Notes under the pieces: generated by a model
What the model was told of the DNA's origin: nothing
The model's input: the letters and a program-made list of their open reading frames with translations, nothing else
Database searches by the model: none
Origin: Exiguobacterium sp. 9-2
GTDB taxonomy: Bacteria > Bacillota > Bacilli > Exiguobacteriales > Exiguobacteriaceae
Direction of reading: 5' to 3'
NCBI RefSeq assembly: GCF_036287235.1
Contig: NZ_CP142850.1
Location: 1,877,127-1,941,126 of the forward strand
DNA: 64,000 nt
Part shown: piece after piece, positions 26,814 through 36,394 of the stretch
How positions within the stretch are numbered: the first letter of the stretch is position 1
How the letters are laid out: each line of letters begins with the position of its first letter
Program-made: the position numbers and the translations under genes

Positions 26814-26891
26814 TTGTGCTGTCTGATCGCTTCACACCGTGACAGCAACTCCTCCTCCTCTTGCGGATTGCCCAAGGGGCGAATGGGTGTG

Positions 26892-26927
26892 AGACAAGAA
26901 AACAGTCACTTTATGAAAAGTGACCGT
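26892..26927 (-). terminator. proS terminator
   Basis: Eight-base stem GTCACTTT (26905-26912) with AAAGTGAC (26917-26924), extendable by two more pairs past a mismatch, 4-base loop, then TGTTTTCTTGTC on the minus strand. Ends proS before polC. Confidence 0.8.
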
Positions 26928-26936
26928 CTCCATTCT

Positions 26937-28637
26937 TTATTCTAAACCTTCATAGAGTGAACGAACAGCCTCAACGACTTGTTCCTGTCCAACTTCTTCT
27001 GCATCGCCACCACGACGGGCTTTTAATTCGACGATTCCTTCTGTCGCTTTTTTCCCGACGTTCAAGCGAACCGGTAGACCGATCAAATCAGCATCGGCGA
27101 ACTTGACACCTGCTCGTTCTTTCCGGTCGTCAAGCAAGACGCTGAATCCTGCAGCCGTCAACTCACGGTATAGTGTCTCTCCGAGTTCGAGTTGTTCTGC
27201 ATTTTTACTGTTGACGACGATTAAATGAACATCGTATGGCGCGATTGCTTTTGGCCAAATGATTCCACGCTCATCATAATGTTGTTCAACGACTGCCGAC
27301 AATGTCCGCGAGACACCAATGCCGTAACAACCCATGATGAGAGGTTGTGCTTTACCGCCCTCGTCGAGGAACGTCGCTCCCATTCCTTCTGAGTAACGTG
27401 TTCCGAGTTTGAAGACTTGACCGACTTCAATCCCGCGAGCGAACTTGACTTGACCGTTACCGTCTGGTGACGCGTCACCTTCTTCTGCGAAGCGCAAGTC
27501 TGTATATTCTGCTTCGAAATCACGGCTTGGGTCGACATGGATATAATGCGTTTCCGCTTTATTTGCACCACAGACAGCGTTCGTCAAGGCACGAATCGCG
27601 TAGTCCGCGACGACCTTCATATCTGCCCCGATTGGTCCAAGTGTTCCAGGCGTTGAGTGAAGCGCTGCTTCAATCTCTTCGTCGCTCGCCATCGTGATGT
27701 CGAGTGCACCGAGATAGTTTTTCAACTTGATATCGTTGACTTCGTGATCGCCCCGGACGAGTGCCATGACAAGCCCTTGCTCCGTCTTGAAGATGACGGT
27801 CTTGATTGATTCGTTTGCTGGTAAATTCAAATGTGCGCTGACCGCTTCGATCGTCTTCGCATCTGCCGTATGCACTTCTTCAAGTGCTTCTGGTGCTTTG
27901 TCTTGCTTCGGATAGGCATCAATCGACTCTGCCATCTCTAAGTTTGCCGCATAGTCCGACTGATCCGAATAGACGATCGTATCTTCACCGATTGCTGCTA
28001 ACGCATGGAACTCGTGTGTTCCACTACCACCAATCGCCCCAGAATCGGCGACGACTGGACGGAACTCAAGACCGACACGTGTAAAGATCCGCGAGTACGT
28101 ATCAAACATGTTTTGATACTCTTCGTCTAAGCTCTCTTGTGACGAGTGGAACGAGTAAGCATCTTTCATGATAAACTCACGACCGCGTAATAAACCGAAG
28201 CGTGGACGACGTTCGTCACGGTACTTCATTTGAATTTGGAAGAGGTTGACCGGCAACTTTTTGTACGAGTTCAATTCATCACGAACGATCGAAGTGATCA
28301 GTTCCTCGTGTGTCGCACCGAGCGCGAACCGGCGATCATGACGATCCGTCAAGCGCATTAATTCAGGTCCATAGATATCCCAGCGTCCTGTTTCTTCCCA
28401 TAGTTCAGCTGGTTGAATCGCTGGCATCAGTAATTCTTGCGCACCCGCCGCTTCTAATTCCTCGCGGATGATCGTCTCGATGTTTGCGAGTACTCGTTTT
28501 GCGAGTGGTAGATACGAATAGATCCCAGCGGCATTTTGACGCATGAATCCTGCACGAAGCAAGAGTTGGTGACTAATGGCTTCTGCATCAGATGGTACTT
28601 CACGCAACGTTGGCATGAATAGTTTTGATTGTTTCAT
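26937..28637 (-). CDS. proS: prolyl-tRNA synthetase
   Basis: Charges tRNA-Pro. 566 residues, bacterial type with class II motifs (motif 2 [23 protein letters not shown]), a YbaK-like editing insertion at about 225-400 that removes Ala from tRNA-Pro, then motif 3 ([17 protein letters not shown]) and the anticodon-binding domain. Opening [20 protein letters not shown] is typical. Start ATG 28637; AGGAG lies 13 bases upstream, rather far. Placed between rasP and polC, as in B. subtilis. No T-box leader: only 34 bases separate it from rasP. Confidence 0.97.
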   Translation of the reverse strand: MKQSKLFMPTLREVPSDAEAISHQLLLRAGFMRQNAAGIYSYLPLAKRVLANIETIIREELEAAGAQELLMPAIQPAELWEETGRWDIYGPELMRLTDRHDRRFALGATHEELITSIVRDELNSYKKLPVNLFQIQMKYRDERRPRFGLLRGREFIMKDAYSFHSSQESLDEEYQNMFDTYSRIFTRVGLEFRPVVADSGAIGGSGTHEFHALAAIGEDTIVYSDQSDYAANLEMAESIDAYPKQDKAPEALEEVHTADAKTIEAVSAHLNLPANESIKTVIFKTEQGLVMALVRGDHEVNDIKLKNYLGALDITMASDEEIEAALHSTPGTLGPIGADMKVVADYAIRALTNAVCGANKAETHYIHVDPSRDFEAEYTDLRFAEEGDASPDGNGQVKFARGIEVGQVFKLGTRYSEGMGATFLDEGGKAQPLIMGCYGIGVSRTLSAVVEQHYDERGIIWPKAIAPYDVHLIVVNSKNAEQLELGETLYRELTAAGFSVLLDDRKERAGVKFADADLIGLPVRLNVGKKATEGIVELKARRGGDAEEVGQEQVVEAVRSLYEGLE

Positions 28638-28671
28638 AATGAGTCACGAACTCCTTTGACTGAGTGATTAA

Positions 28672-29913
28672 TTAAAAGAATTTTTGAATGTCGTTCCAAG
28701 TGACGACGAGCATGAGTAGCATCAAAAGCGCAAAACCGACGAAGTGAACCAATCCTTCTTTTTGAGGATCAACTGGTTTACCGCGTAAGGCTTCAAGGAA
28801 GAGGAACAACAATCGTCCTCCGTCAAGTGCTGGAAGTGGCAATAAGTTGAAGACTGCTAAGTTGACGGACAACAATGCTGTCCATGTCAATAGCATCGAG
28901 AACCCACTATCTGCGACCTGATCGGTCATTTTGACGATCCCGACTGGTCCTGATAATTGATCGACGCCGACGACACCCGTCACGAGATCTCCAACAGCTC
29001 CGACAATGAGCGTCGACATCCGCCATGTTTCTGAAACTCCGGTTTGGAGTGCTGTCCCGAATGATTTTTCTGTCTCATTCGTGACGCCGATGATGCCGAC
29101 CTTCTGTTCTCCTTGCTGTTGTACTTTTGGCGTGATTTGTGTTGTCGTTTCTTTCCCATCACGTTCGTATTTCACTTCTGTCGCTTTACCGGCACGATCT
29201 TGGAATCCAGCACGTAAATCAGTCCATTTGGCTGTATCCTGACCGTTGACCGAGACAATCCGGTCACCTTCAACAAGTCCAGCTTGATCGGCCGGAGAAC
29301 CCTTTTGAACTGTTCCGATGACGCTGTCCCCCGTTGGAGAGCCATTATATAAGGCAAGACCGAACAGGATAACGAACGCGAGGACAAAGTTCATGAACGG
29401 TCCTGCAGCGATCGCAAGGACGCGCTTCCATACGGATTTCGAACCGAATGTACGATCGTACGGTGCAATTTGTGTCCGTGTCTGACCTTCAACGAGAAAT
29501 GCTGTCGGTGAAACGGGGTAGCGAACCGATGTCTCGTCTTGTAATCCAACGAGTTCGAGTTGACGCAATAAGTCAATCCGTTCGACAGTAACGACTTGGT
29601 CGACTTGTGGCTGATCCGCATCGAAATAAATCGTCTCGATGACGCCGTCCTTTAACTGTAATCCGACGGTTTGACCTGATTTGATCTCAACGAGTTCCGG
29701 TTCTTCACCCGCCATCTTGACGTAACCGCCGATTGGCAACAGACGTACCGTATACAACGTCTCATTCTTAAACACTGAAAAGATCTTCGGTCCAAATCCA
29801 ATCGCGAATTCCCGACAGAGAATACCTGCCCGTTTCGCCATCACGAGATGACCCCATTCATGGACGGCGACGAGTACACCGAACATCAGCACGATTGAAA
29901 TAAAGGTCGTCAT
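28672..29913 (-). CDS. rasP: site-2 zinc metalloprotease RseP/RasP
   Basis: Intramembrane protease (413 residues) that cuts anti-sigma factors and leftover signal peptides. First membrane helix carries HEWGH (residues 18-22) with the two His ligands; the third ligand is in the last third, NLLPLPALDGGRLLF. A PDZ domain lies between, near 215-275 (KGSPADQAGLVEGDRIVSVNG). About four membrane segments. Start ATG 29913 with AGGATGGGA upstream, 12 bases after dxr. Position between dxr and proS equals B. subtilis rasP (yluC). Confidence 0.95.
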   Translation of the reverse strand: MTTFISIVLMFGVLVAVHEWGHLVMAKRAGILCREFAIGFGPKIFSVFKNETLYTVRLLPIGGYVKMAGEEPELVEIKSGQTVGLQLKDGVIETIYFDADQPQVDQVVTVERIDLLRQLELVGLQDETSVRYPVSPTAFLVEGQTRTQIAPYDRTFGSKSVWKRVLAIAAGPFMNFVLAFVILFGLALYNGSPTGDSVIGTVQKGSPADQAGLVEGDRIVSVNGQDTAKWTDLRAGFQDRAGKATEVKYERDGKETTTQITPKVQQQGEQKVGIIGVTNETEKSFGTALQTGVSETWRMSTLIVGAVGDLVTGVVGVDQLSGPVGIVKMTDQVADSGFSMLLTWTALLSVNLAVFNLLPLPALDGGRLLFLFLEALRGKPVDPQKEGLVHFVGFALLMLLMLVVTWNDIQKFF

Positions 29914-29927
29914 TACTTATCCCATCC

Positions 29928-31082
29928 TTAGTTAGCGAATGTAAGAGACGATACGAACTCACGCGCCCATCGATCAGCCTCAAGGATTTGATCCAAGGAA
30001 GGCTCCTCGATAAGTTCATGAGCTTGAAGCGCCGCCTCAACGCTCGCTTCGATTTCTAAAAAGCGAATGTCTCCTTTTAAGAAGCGATCCACCGCTTGTT
30101 CGTTCGCAGCATTGAGTACTGATGGCATCGATCCGCCGGCTTGACCTGCTTCAAAAGCAAGTCGCAACAACGGATAACGCTCAAATGAAGCATCAGCAAA
30201 GTGTAGGCGTCCGATTTCCTTTAAGTTTAACCGTTCTCCCCCTTGAATTTCAAGGCGGGACGGATATGTAAGAGCGTACTGAATCGGTTCTCGCATGTCA
30301 GGCATACCAAGTTGTGCCATGACCGCACCATCGTTGAATTCGACCATCGAGTGGATGATGGATTCACGGTGAATGACGACATCGATATCTGCATAATCGA
30401 CATCAAATAACCAATGTGCTTCAATGACTTCGAACCCTTTGTTCATCATTGTCGCAGAATCAATCGTGATTTTTGCTCCCATCGACCAGTTTGGATGCGC
30501 TAGTGCTTGTTCGACCGTAACATTCGCTAACTCATCCCGCGCTTGGTCGCGGAAGCTACCACCTGAAGCCGTCAAGATGATTTGACGCACATCTTCACGA
30601 CGTTCCCCGTTTAAGCATTGGAAAATCGCCGCATGTTCACTGTCAACTGGTAAGATCGTCACGTTTTTCTCACGTGCCAACTTCATGACAAGATGACCTG
30701 CCGTGACGAGTGTCTCCTTATTCGCAAGACCAATCGTCTTACCCGCCTCGATTGCAGCAAGCGTTGGACGTAAGCCAACAGCTCCTACGACCGCTGTAAT
30801 GACCGTATCGACTTCGGGATGCGTCACGACATCAAGCAATTTTTCTTCACCGACAACGATCGTTGGCTGATAAGTCAAGTGTTGCTCGAGTTCTTGACGT
30901 GTCGTCTCATCTTGGACGCCGACAAGCATCGGTTGCAGACGGTTCAACCACGGTATGGCGACCGTCGTGTTTCGACCAAATGCAAAACTCGTCAATTCAA
31001 AAAGGTCTGGATTAGCCGCAATGACATCGAGCGTCTGCGTACCAATCGATCCTGTACCACCGATGATACTGATTTTCTTCAT
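29928..31082 (-). CDS. dxr: 1-deoxy-D-xylulose-5-phosphate reductoisomerase
   Basis: Second step of the MEP isoprenoid pathway: DXP to MEP with NADPH. 384 residues with the nucleotide motif [14 protein letters not shown] at the start, the metal and substrate segment [24 protein letters not shown], and [21 protein letters not shown]. Start ATG 31082 ([11 protein letters not shown]) has GAGGAGG 9 bases upstream. Lies between cdsA and rasP; its products feed undecaprenyl pyrophosphate made by the nearby uppS. Confidence 0.97.
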   Translation of the reverse strand: MKKISIIGGTGSIGTQTLDVIAANPDLFELTSFAFGRNTTVAIPWLNRLQPMLVGVQDETTRQELEQHLTYQPTIVVGEEKLLDVVTHPEVDTVITAVVGAVGLRPTLAAIEAGKTIGLANKETLVTAGHLVMKLAREKNVTILPVDSEHAAIFQCLNGERREDVRQIILTASGGSFRDQARDELANVTVEQALAHPNWSMGAKITIDSATMMNKGFEVIEAHWLFDVDYADIDVVIHRESIIHSMVEFNDGAVMAQLGMPDMREPIQYALTYPSRLEIQGGERLNLKEIGRLHFADASFERYPLLRLAFEAGQAGGSMPSVLNAANEQAVDRFLKGDIRFLEIEASVEAALQAHELIEEPSLDQILEADRWAREFVSSLTFAN

Positions 31083-31096
31083 AATGAAGTGCCTCC

Positions 31097-31897
31097 TCAA
31101 GCAAAGATATCAAGTACGACGAGGACCGTAAAGACGATCATCATGCTGTCGAACCGATCTAGAATACCACCATGACCCGGTAGTAACGTTCCAGAATCTT
31201 TCACACCATAATGGCGTTTGTAAGCAGACTGGACCAAGTCACCAAGTTGCCCAACGACGGCAACGATGATGGCAAGGACAATGACTTTCCCAAAACCGAC
31301 TGTCGGTTCGATACCTTCAAATACGACACCGAGTAAGATGGCAAGCAGTACGCCACCGACTGCCCCTTCGATCGTTTTGTTGGGACTGATCGACGGCCAC
31401 AGTTTATTCTTACCGAATCGTTTCCCGACGAAGTAAGCGCCTGAATCCGTGAACCAGATCAAGAGGATAATCAACAGTGACCACGTTAATCCGTGTTCGA
31501 GTAAGCGGATATAGGCGAATGATGCAAAACCGACACCGACATACACGGCCGTCAGCAGTAAAAACGCAACATCATCGAACGTAAAGACATTTTTTGAGAA
31601 TACGTTCCAGAAGAGACCGATCAATAAAATGATCATTGCCCAAGCGATTGGCGAAAGTCCGATCGGAAGCGTCTGATCGACTGCTTCTTCATAAATACCA
31701 ACGAAAGGCAATAACGTCCCAATACCAAACAGAATCCGAGGAACGCGTGAGCCGCTCCATTGTCGCATCCGAACGAGCTCGGTATATCCGAGAAGCGTTA
31801 AGATTGCCATAAATGCTAAAAAGGGAAGTCCGCCGAGATACAGAAGTGCCAAAAAGATAGCACCAGCCCATATCCCTGTGATGATTCGAGTTTTCAT
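31097..31897 (-). CDS. cdsA: phosphatidate cytidylyltransferase (CDP-diglyceride synthase)
   Basis: Membrane enzyme making CDP-diacylglycerol from CTP and phosphatidic acid, the branch point for phosphatidylglycerol and others. 266 residues, about eight membrane segments. The family signature appears near the C terminus: [20 protein letters not shown] followed by [27 protein letters not shown] in the middle is also typical. Start ATG 31897, 19 bases after uppS; ribosome site AGGAACTAGCTT is modest. Same order as B. subtilis uppS-cdsA-dxr. Confidence 0.96.
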   Translation of the reverse strand: MKTRIITGIWAGAIFLALLYLGGLPFLAFMAILTLLGYTELVRMRQWSGSRVPRILFGIGTLLPFVGIYEEAVDQTLPIGLSPIAWAMIILLIGLFWNVFSKNVFTFDDVAFLLLTAVYVGVGFASFAYIRLLEHGLTWSLLIILLIWFTDSGAYFVGKRFGKNKLWPSISPNKTIEGAVGGVLLAILLGVVFEGIEPTVGFGKVIVLAIIVAVVGQLGDLVQSAYKRHYGVKDSGTLLPGHGGILDRFDSMMIVFTVLVVLDIFA

Positions 31898-31916
31898 AAG
31901 CTAGTTCCTCATTTAA

Positions 31917-32657
31917 TCAGACGCCACCGAATCGGCGTGTCCGTTGATTGTAATCTTCAATTGCTGCTAAGAAAGCATTTCGGCGAAATTCTGGCCACAA
32001 GACGTCTGTGAAATAAAACTCCGCATATGCCGCTTGCCAAAGTAAAAAGTTCGATAACCGTTGTTCCCCACTCGTTCGAATGACGAAATCGACGTCGGTT
32101 ACGGATCCTGTCATCAACTCGCGTTCAATCGTCTCCGGTGTAATCGCATCCGGTGACAGTGTTCCTGCCTGAACCTGTTCGCCCAGTTTTTGCATGACTT
32201 GAACGAGTTCATCGCGTCCTCCATAATTCAGAGCGAAAATCAGACGAAGTCCTGTATTATGTTGCGTATCCAGTTTCGCTTGTTCCACTGCCTCACGTGT
32301 GAAATGAGGGAGGCGTGATACTTCTCCTGCTACCTCGACTTTAACATTTTGCGCGTCTAACTCTTTTAAATCCGACTCTAAGAATTGCGCCGGCAGCTTC
32401 ATGAGAAAACTCACTTCTTCTTCCGGACGCGTCCAATTCTCCGTCGAGAAAGCATATAATGTCAGACTCTTAATGCCGAGTTCATTTGCAACCCGAACGA
32501 CTTCACGAATCGATTTCATACCTTCGCGATGTCCCATGATACGCGGAAGTCCGCGTTTTTGTGCCCATCTACCGTTTCCGTCCATGATGATAGCGACATG
32601 CTCTGGTACCCGATCATAGGTTTCGGTTTCTTTCGTCTGATTCAACCATTGAAACAT
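31917..32657 (-). CDS. uppS: undecaprenyl pyrophosphate synthase
   Basis: Cis-prenyltransferase making the C55 lipid carrier for wall synthesis. 246 residues with the catalytic aspartate in VAIIMDGNGRWAQKRG (Asp26), GHREGMKSI, LYAFSTENWTRP and the ending DLVIRTSGE-type segment seen as DVDFVIRTSGEQRLSNFLLW. Start ATG 32657 (MFQWLNQTKE) has GGAGG 8 bases upstream. Follows frr after a hairpin terminator. Confidence 0.97.
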   Translation of the reverse strand: MFQWLNQTKETETYDRVPEHVAIIMDGNGRWAQKRGLPRIMGHREGMKSIREVVRVANELGIKSLTLYAFSTENWTRPEEEVSFLMKLPAQFLESDLKELDAQNVKVEVAGEVSRLPHFTREAVEQAKLDTQHNTGLRLIFALNYGGRDELVQVMQKLGEQVQAGTLSPDAITPETIERELMTGSVTDVDFVIRTSGEQRLSNFLLWQAAYAEFYFTDVLWPEFRRNAFLAAIEDYNQRTRRFGGV

Positions 32658-32679
32658 CCGCACTTCCTCCTCTCTCAAT

Positions 32680-32716
32680 TATGAAGAAAGGGACTCTTCG
32701 TGTGACAAAGAGTCCC
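32680..32716 (-). terminator. hairpin between frr and uppS
   Basis: Nine-base stem GGGACTCTT (32690-32698) with AAGAGTCCC (32708-32716), 9-base loop, followed by TTTCTTCAT on the minus strand. No new promoter is seen before uppS, so it likely lowers rather than stops transcription. Confidence 0.75.
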
Positions 32717-32736
32717 CCCCATGACGATCCGTCGCG

Positions 32737-33294
32737 TCATACTTCCATGATTTCTTGTTCTTTTTCCGTTGCCGTCTGATCAAGTTGTTTAACGAACTTG
32801 TCTGTCAACGTCTGAACATCTTCTGTGTATCCACGCAGATCATCTTCTGTCAATGCACCATCTTTTTCTTGTTTCTTTAACTGCTCGTTCGTATCACGAC
32901 GAATATTACGGAGGGCAACTTTACCTTCTTCCGTATACTTCTTGACGAGTTTGACGAGTTCCTTCCGGCGCTCTTCCGTTAATGGTGGAATCGCAAGACG
33001 GATGACCGTACCATCAGACGACGGCGCAAGACCAAGATCAGCACGTTGAATCGCTTTTTCGATTTCGCTGACCATTGATTTATCCCAAGGAGTGATCAAG
33101 ATCAGACGTGCTTCTGGTGTGTTGACGTTCGCTACTTGATTGAGCGGTGTCGGTGAACCGTAGTATTCGACTTGAACGGGATCCAAAATCGCAACGTTTG
33201 CACGACCTGCGCGGAGCGTCGCAAGTTCTTTCTTAAGTGAAAGATGTGCTTTCTCCATCCGTTCTTCGGCTTGTTTTAAGATTTCTTTTGACAT
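32737..33294 (-). CDS. frr: ribosome recycling factor
   Basis: Splits post-termination ribosomes with EF-G. 185 residues, the usual length; a three-helix bundle with [20 protein letters not shown] near the N terminus and the ending [15 protein letters not shown]-type segment seen as [38 protein letters not shown] is also typical. Start ATG 33294 has AAGGGGGAAA upstream, one base after the pyrH stop, so the two are likely coupled. Confidence 0.98.
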   Translation of the reverse strand: MSKEILKQAEERMEKAHLSLKKELATLRAGRANVAILDPVQVEYYGSPTPLNQVANVNTPEARLILITPWDKSMVSEIEKAIQRADLGLAPSSDGTVIRLAIPPLTEERRKELVKLVKKYTEEGKVALRNIRRDTNEQLKKQEKDGALTEDDLRGYTEDVQTLTDKFVKQLDQTATEKEQEIMEV

Positions 33295-33295
33295 A

Positions 33296-34015
33296 TTATT
33301 TCCCCCTTACGATTGTCCCGATTTCGTCACCGATGACGACACGTTTGATGTTACCTTCTTCCATCAACGAGAAGACGATGAGCGGGATGTCATTGTCCAT
33401 ACAAAGTGAAGTTGCTGTAGAATCCATAACTTGAAGTCCATCTTTTAAGACGTCCAAGTAAGAGAGCGTCTCGAATTTCTTCGCTTCTGGATCAACATTC
33501 GGGTCAGCTGAGTACACACCATCGACGTTGTTTTTCGCCATTAAGATGACCTCTGCTTCGATTTCAGCTGCACGAAGAGCAGCTGTCGTATCTGTCGAGA
33601 AGTACGGGTTCCCTGTACCTGCTGCAAAGATGACGACGCGTCCTTTTTCAAGGTGACGCATCGCACGGCGGCGGATGTACGGTTCTGCTACTTGGCGCAT
33701 CTCGATAGATGTTTGGACGCGTGTCTCGACACCTACATCTTCCAAGCTGTCTTGAAGCGCAAGCGAGTTCATGACTGTCGCTAACATCCCCATATAATCG
33801 GCGTTGGCCCGGTCCATCCCAAGTTCTGCACCTGTTTTGCCACGCCAAATGTTTCCAGCTCCGACGACGACCGCTACTTCAACGTTCAGTTCAACTAATT
33901 CGCGAATCTGTTCCGAGATAGATTTGACGATGACAGGATTGATTCCAAACCCTTGATCTCCTGCGAGCGCTTCTCCGCTCAATTTTAACACAATCCGGTT
34001 ATATTTCGGTTGCAT
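33296..34015 (-). CDS. pyrH: uridylate kinase
   Basis: Phosphorylates UMP to UDP; 239 residues of the amino acid kinase fold. Motifs: [13 protein letters not shown] at the start, [27 protein letters not shown], and [19 protein letters not shown]. Start ATG 34015 with GGGGGA 8 bases upstream. In relatives the enzyme is hexameric, activated by GTP and inhibited by UTP. Follows tsf after a branched hairpin. Confidence 0.97.
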   Translation of the reverse strand: MQPKYNRIVLKLSGEALAGDQGFGINPVIVKSISEQIRELVELNVEVAVVVGAGNIWRGKTGAELGMDRANADYMGMLATVMNSLALQDSLEDVGVETRVQTSIEMRQVAEPYIRRRAMRHLEKGRVVIFAAGTGNPYFSTDTTAALRAAEIEAEVILMAKNNVDGVYSADPNVDPEAKKFETLSYLDVLKDGLQVMDSTATSLCMDNDIPLIVFSLMEEGNIKRVVIGDEIGTIVRGK

Positions 34016-34040
34016 GACTATGTCCCCCTTGCTAAATTCC

Positions 34041-34099
34041 GTAAAAAAGGAACACGAACCACTTCCACACGAAAGTGGATTGAAGCATACGTGTTCCTT
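34041..34099 (-). terminator. branched terminator between tsf and pyrH
   Basis: Outer stem AAGGAACACG (34047-34056) with CGTGTTCCTT (34090-34099), and an inner hairpin CCACTT/AAGTGG (34059-34078). T-run TTTTTT follows on the minus strand. An unusual two-tier structure for an intrinsic terminator. Confidence 0.75.
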
Positions 34100-34126
34100 C
34101 TCTTGTCATCAGGATGATCCCGATTC

Positions 34127-35008
34127 TTATTTTTTAAGTTGGTTCATAACTTCTTCAGCGAAGTTCTCTTCGCGTTTTTCCATACCTTCTCCAACTTCGA
34201 AGCGTACGAATGACACGACTTTACCGCCTTTAGACTCTACATATTTACCAACTTTGAAGTCTGGATCTTTGACGAACGTTTGATCGACAAGGCAGATTTC
34301 CTCGAAGAACTTGTTCATACGACCAACGATCATTTTTTCAACGATGTTAGCTGGTTTTCCTTCGTTCAATGCTTGCTCAGTGAGGACTTTTTCTTCACGT
34401 GCTTTTTCTTCTTCTGTGACAGAAGTACGGTCAACGTAAAGTGGACGTGCTGCTGCGATGTGCATTGCAACGTCTTTTGCAACTGTTTCGTCTGTCGTAC
34501 CTTCGATGACGACAACTGAACCGATGCGTCCACCCATGTGGAGGTAAGAACCGAAGACTGCATCATCTGCTTTTGTGAAGAGCGCTACACGACGGAGTGA
34601 GATTTTCTCTCCGATTGTTGAAGCTTCTTCTGAGATGTATGTGTCGATTGTTTTACCTGCTTCATATTCAGAAGCAAGAGCCGCTTCAGCTGTTTCTGAA
34701 CCGTTACGGAGAACAGCGTCTGCGATGTTTTGAACGAGCGTTTGGAAACGTTCGTTTTTTGCAACGAAGTCTGTTTCTGAGTTGATTTCGACGAGTGCCG
34801 CTTTGTTGCCATCAACTGCAACTGCAGTCAATCCTTCAGCTGCGATACGATCGCCTTTTGCTGCTGCTTTAGCGATTCCTTTTTCACGCAAGAAATCTAC
34901 TGCTGCATTCATATCACCGTCAGTTTCAACGAGTGCTTTTTTGCAGTCGAGCATACCTGCACCTGTTTTTTCACGAAGTTCTTTAACCATTGCTGCTGTA
35001 ATAGCCAT
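34127..35008 (-). CDS. tsf: elongation factor Ts
   Basis: Nucleotide exchange factor for EF-Tu, 293 residues. The UBA-like N-terminal domain has [19 protein letters not shown]; the core contains [16 protein letters not shown], the segment contacting EF-Tu. Start ATG 35008 has AAGGAGG 8 bases upstream. Follows rpsB after a strong hairpin and precedes pyrH, the universal order. Confidence 0.98.
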   Translation of the reverse strand: MAITAAMVKELREKTGAGMLDCKKALVETDGDMNAAVDFLREKGIAKAAAKGDRIAAEGLTAVAVDGNKAALVEINSETDFVAKNERFQTLVQNIADAVLRNGSETAEAALASEYEAGKTIDTYISEEASTIGEKISLRRVALFTKADDAVFGSYLHMGGRIGSVVVIEGTTDETVAKDVAMHIAAARPLYVDRTSVTEEEKAREEKVLTEQALNEGKPANIVEKMIVGRMNKFFEEICLVDQTFVKDPDFKVGKYVESKGGKVVSFVRFEVGEGMEKREENFAEEVMNQLKK

Positions 35009-35040
35009 TCGATATTCCTCCTTATAACATCCTTATTTTC

Positions 35041-35079
35041 AAAAAAAAGGTGATAAAAGGTCGATTCCCTTTATCACCT
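35041..35079 (-). terminator. terminator between rpsB and tsf
   Basis: Stem AGGTGATAAA(A)GG with CCTTTATCACCT (35048-35079), one bulge, loop of about 7, followed by eight T on the minus strand. It likely makes S2 mRNA more abundant than EF-Ts mRNA. Confidence 0.85.
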
Positions 35080-35090
35080 GGCATCACGAA

Positions 35091-35825
35091 TTACTCAGCG
35101 TCTGCTACTACTTCTTCAGTAGTTTCAGGTGCTACGTTATCTTCGCCTTGTTTAACTTCGAGGATTGCGTCAGCCATTTTACCAGTGAGCAATTTGACTG
35201 CACGGATCGCATCGTCGTTCGCTGGGATGACGTAGTCGATTTCGTCTGGATCACAGTTAGTATCAACAATCGCAACGATTGGGATGTTGAGTTTGTGTGC
35301 TTCTGCAATCGCGATACGCTCTTTGCGTGGGTCAACGATGAAGAGTGCATCCGGAACGCCTGGCATATCTTTGATACCGCCGAGGAATTTCTCAAGACGA
35401 GTCATTTCTTTTTTAAGAATGATGACTTCTTTTTTAGGAAGAACTTCGAATGTACCGTTCTCTTCCATTTTTTCGAGTTGTTTCAAACGGTTGATACGTT
35501 TTTTGATTGTAGAGAAGTTCGTGAGAGTTCCACCTAACCAACGTTCGTTGATGAAGTATTGACCTGCACGGATCGCTTCTTCTTTCACAGTGTCTTGAGC
35601 TTGTTTTTTCGTACCAACGAAAAGAACGTTTCCGCCTTCAGACGCTACTTCACGGATGAAGTTATATGCTTCGTCTACTTTTTTGACCGTTTTTTGAAGG
35701 TCGATGATGTAGATTCCGTTCCGTTCTGTGAAGATGTATTTTGCCATTTTTGGGTTCCAACGGCGTGTTTGGTGACCGAAGTGTACACCAGCTTCTAACA
35801 ATTGTTTCATCGAGATTACTGCCAT
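35091..35825 (-). CDS. rpsB: 30S ribosomal protein S2
   Basis: 244 residues; binds late on the 30S and is needed for S1 or mRNA docking. Typical sequence [27 protein letters not shown] at the start (first 20 shown in relatives) and [29 protein letters not shown] and [19 protein letters not shown] later. Acidic C terminus EEVVADAE. Start ATG 35825 has AAGGAGG 9 bases upstream. It has its own promoter inside the end of ylxL and a leader of about 110 bases. Confidence 0.98.
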   Translation of the reverse strand: MAVISMKQLLEAGVHFGHQTRRWNPKMAKYIFTERNGIYIIDLQKTVKKVDEAYNFIREVASEGGNVLFVGTKKQAQDTVKEEAIRAGQYFINERWLGGTLTNFSTIKKRINRLKQLEKMEENGTFEVLPKKEVIILKKEMTRLEKFLGGIKDMPGVPDALFIVDPRKERIAIAEAHKLNIPIVAIVDTNCDPDEIDYVIPANDDAIRAVKLLTGKMADAILEVKQGEDNVAPETTEEVVADAE

Positions 35826-35934
35826 GATGAATTCCTCCTTTTGGGTTTTGGATGTCCTCCGCGATGATCGTCTGTCCAGCTAACCTATTAAAGGCACCGC
35901 AGCTGGCGATACATGCGTGCGTAATTAACACCGT
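35826..35934 (-). promoter_or_regulatory. rpsB leader
   Basis: About 108-base untranslated leader with an inverted repeat CCAGCT...AGCTGG (about 35877-35906) and GC-rich segments. rpsB leaders in other bacteria bind S2; here this is only suggested by length and pairing. Confidence 0.35.
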
Positions 35935-35939
35935 AGACT

Positions 35940-35968
35940 AATATAGCATAAAGATTACCGAGGGGCAA
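35940..35968 (-). promoter_or_regulatory. rpsB promoter
   Basis: -35 TTGCCC (35963-35968), 17-base spacer, extended -10 TGCTATATT (hexamer 35940-35945). The -35 is inside the last codons of ylxL; there is no terminator at the end of the flagellar operon. Confidence 0.7.
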
Positions 35969-36383
35969 CCTTCGTTTGATGAGAAAGTTTAGCAATCAAA
36001 GCCACCTCGCCGGTCCCCCGATTCAAAGATCGTGCAAGCGTCTCAAGATCTGCTCCTTCTCGTAGCGCCTGCTTGATATCCGTTAACGATGGTTCCTTTG
36101 AAACGGACCGTTCGACTTCGACGGTTTCTGGCTTCTCATTTGTAGCAACCTGCACTATTTGTAAAGACGCATCCGGTACTTGATCAACGGGTTCGGTTGT
36201 CTCATATATAGATGTATCCGTCATGGCGTTGACGTGCTCCATGAAATGTAATAACACTTGTTCCGTCTCGTTTTTTTCGCGTTCTAAATGTGTGATCCGG
36301 TCTTTGAGCGCCGCCTGCTGACGAAATAAAACTAGCAGGGCATAACAGACGAGTGCAGCTAATAAGATATAAACGACAGTCAT
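35955..36383 (-). CDS. ylxL: YlxL/SwrB-like membrane protein
   Basis: 142 residues: one N-terminal membrane helix (VVYILLAALVCYALLVLF), a coiled coil (LKDRITHLEREKNETEQVLL), a variable linker, and a C-terminal helix-turn-helix-like segment (TDIKQALREGADLETLARSL). It lies after sigD and before rpsB, the place of swrB/ylxL in B. subtilis, where SwrB helps activate flagellar export during hook-basal body assembly. I start at ATG 36383 with AAAGGGAG just upstream; a GTG at 36398 overlaps the sigD stop as GTGA but lacks a ribosome site. Identification rests on synteny and architecture. Confidence 0.75.
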   Translation of the reverse strand: MTVVYILLAALVCYALLVLFRQQAALKDRITHLEREKNETEQVLLHFMEHVNAMTDTSIYETTEPVDQVPDASLQIVQVATNEKPETVEVERSVSKEPSLTDIKQALREGADLETLARSLNRGTGEVALIAKLSHQTKVAPR

Positions 36384-36394
36384 AATTCTCCCTT

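Noticed and set aside
26615-26875. 86-codon minus-strand frame preceded by part of the strong ribosome site near polC
   Set aside because: Runs into polC in another frame and gives a Cys/His-rich sequence with no family likeness; the GAGGAGGAG lies inside its coding part.
28638-28671. T-box leader for proS
   Set aside because: Only 34 bases separate rasP and proS; no room and no T-box sequence.
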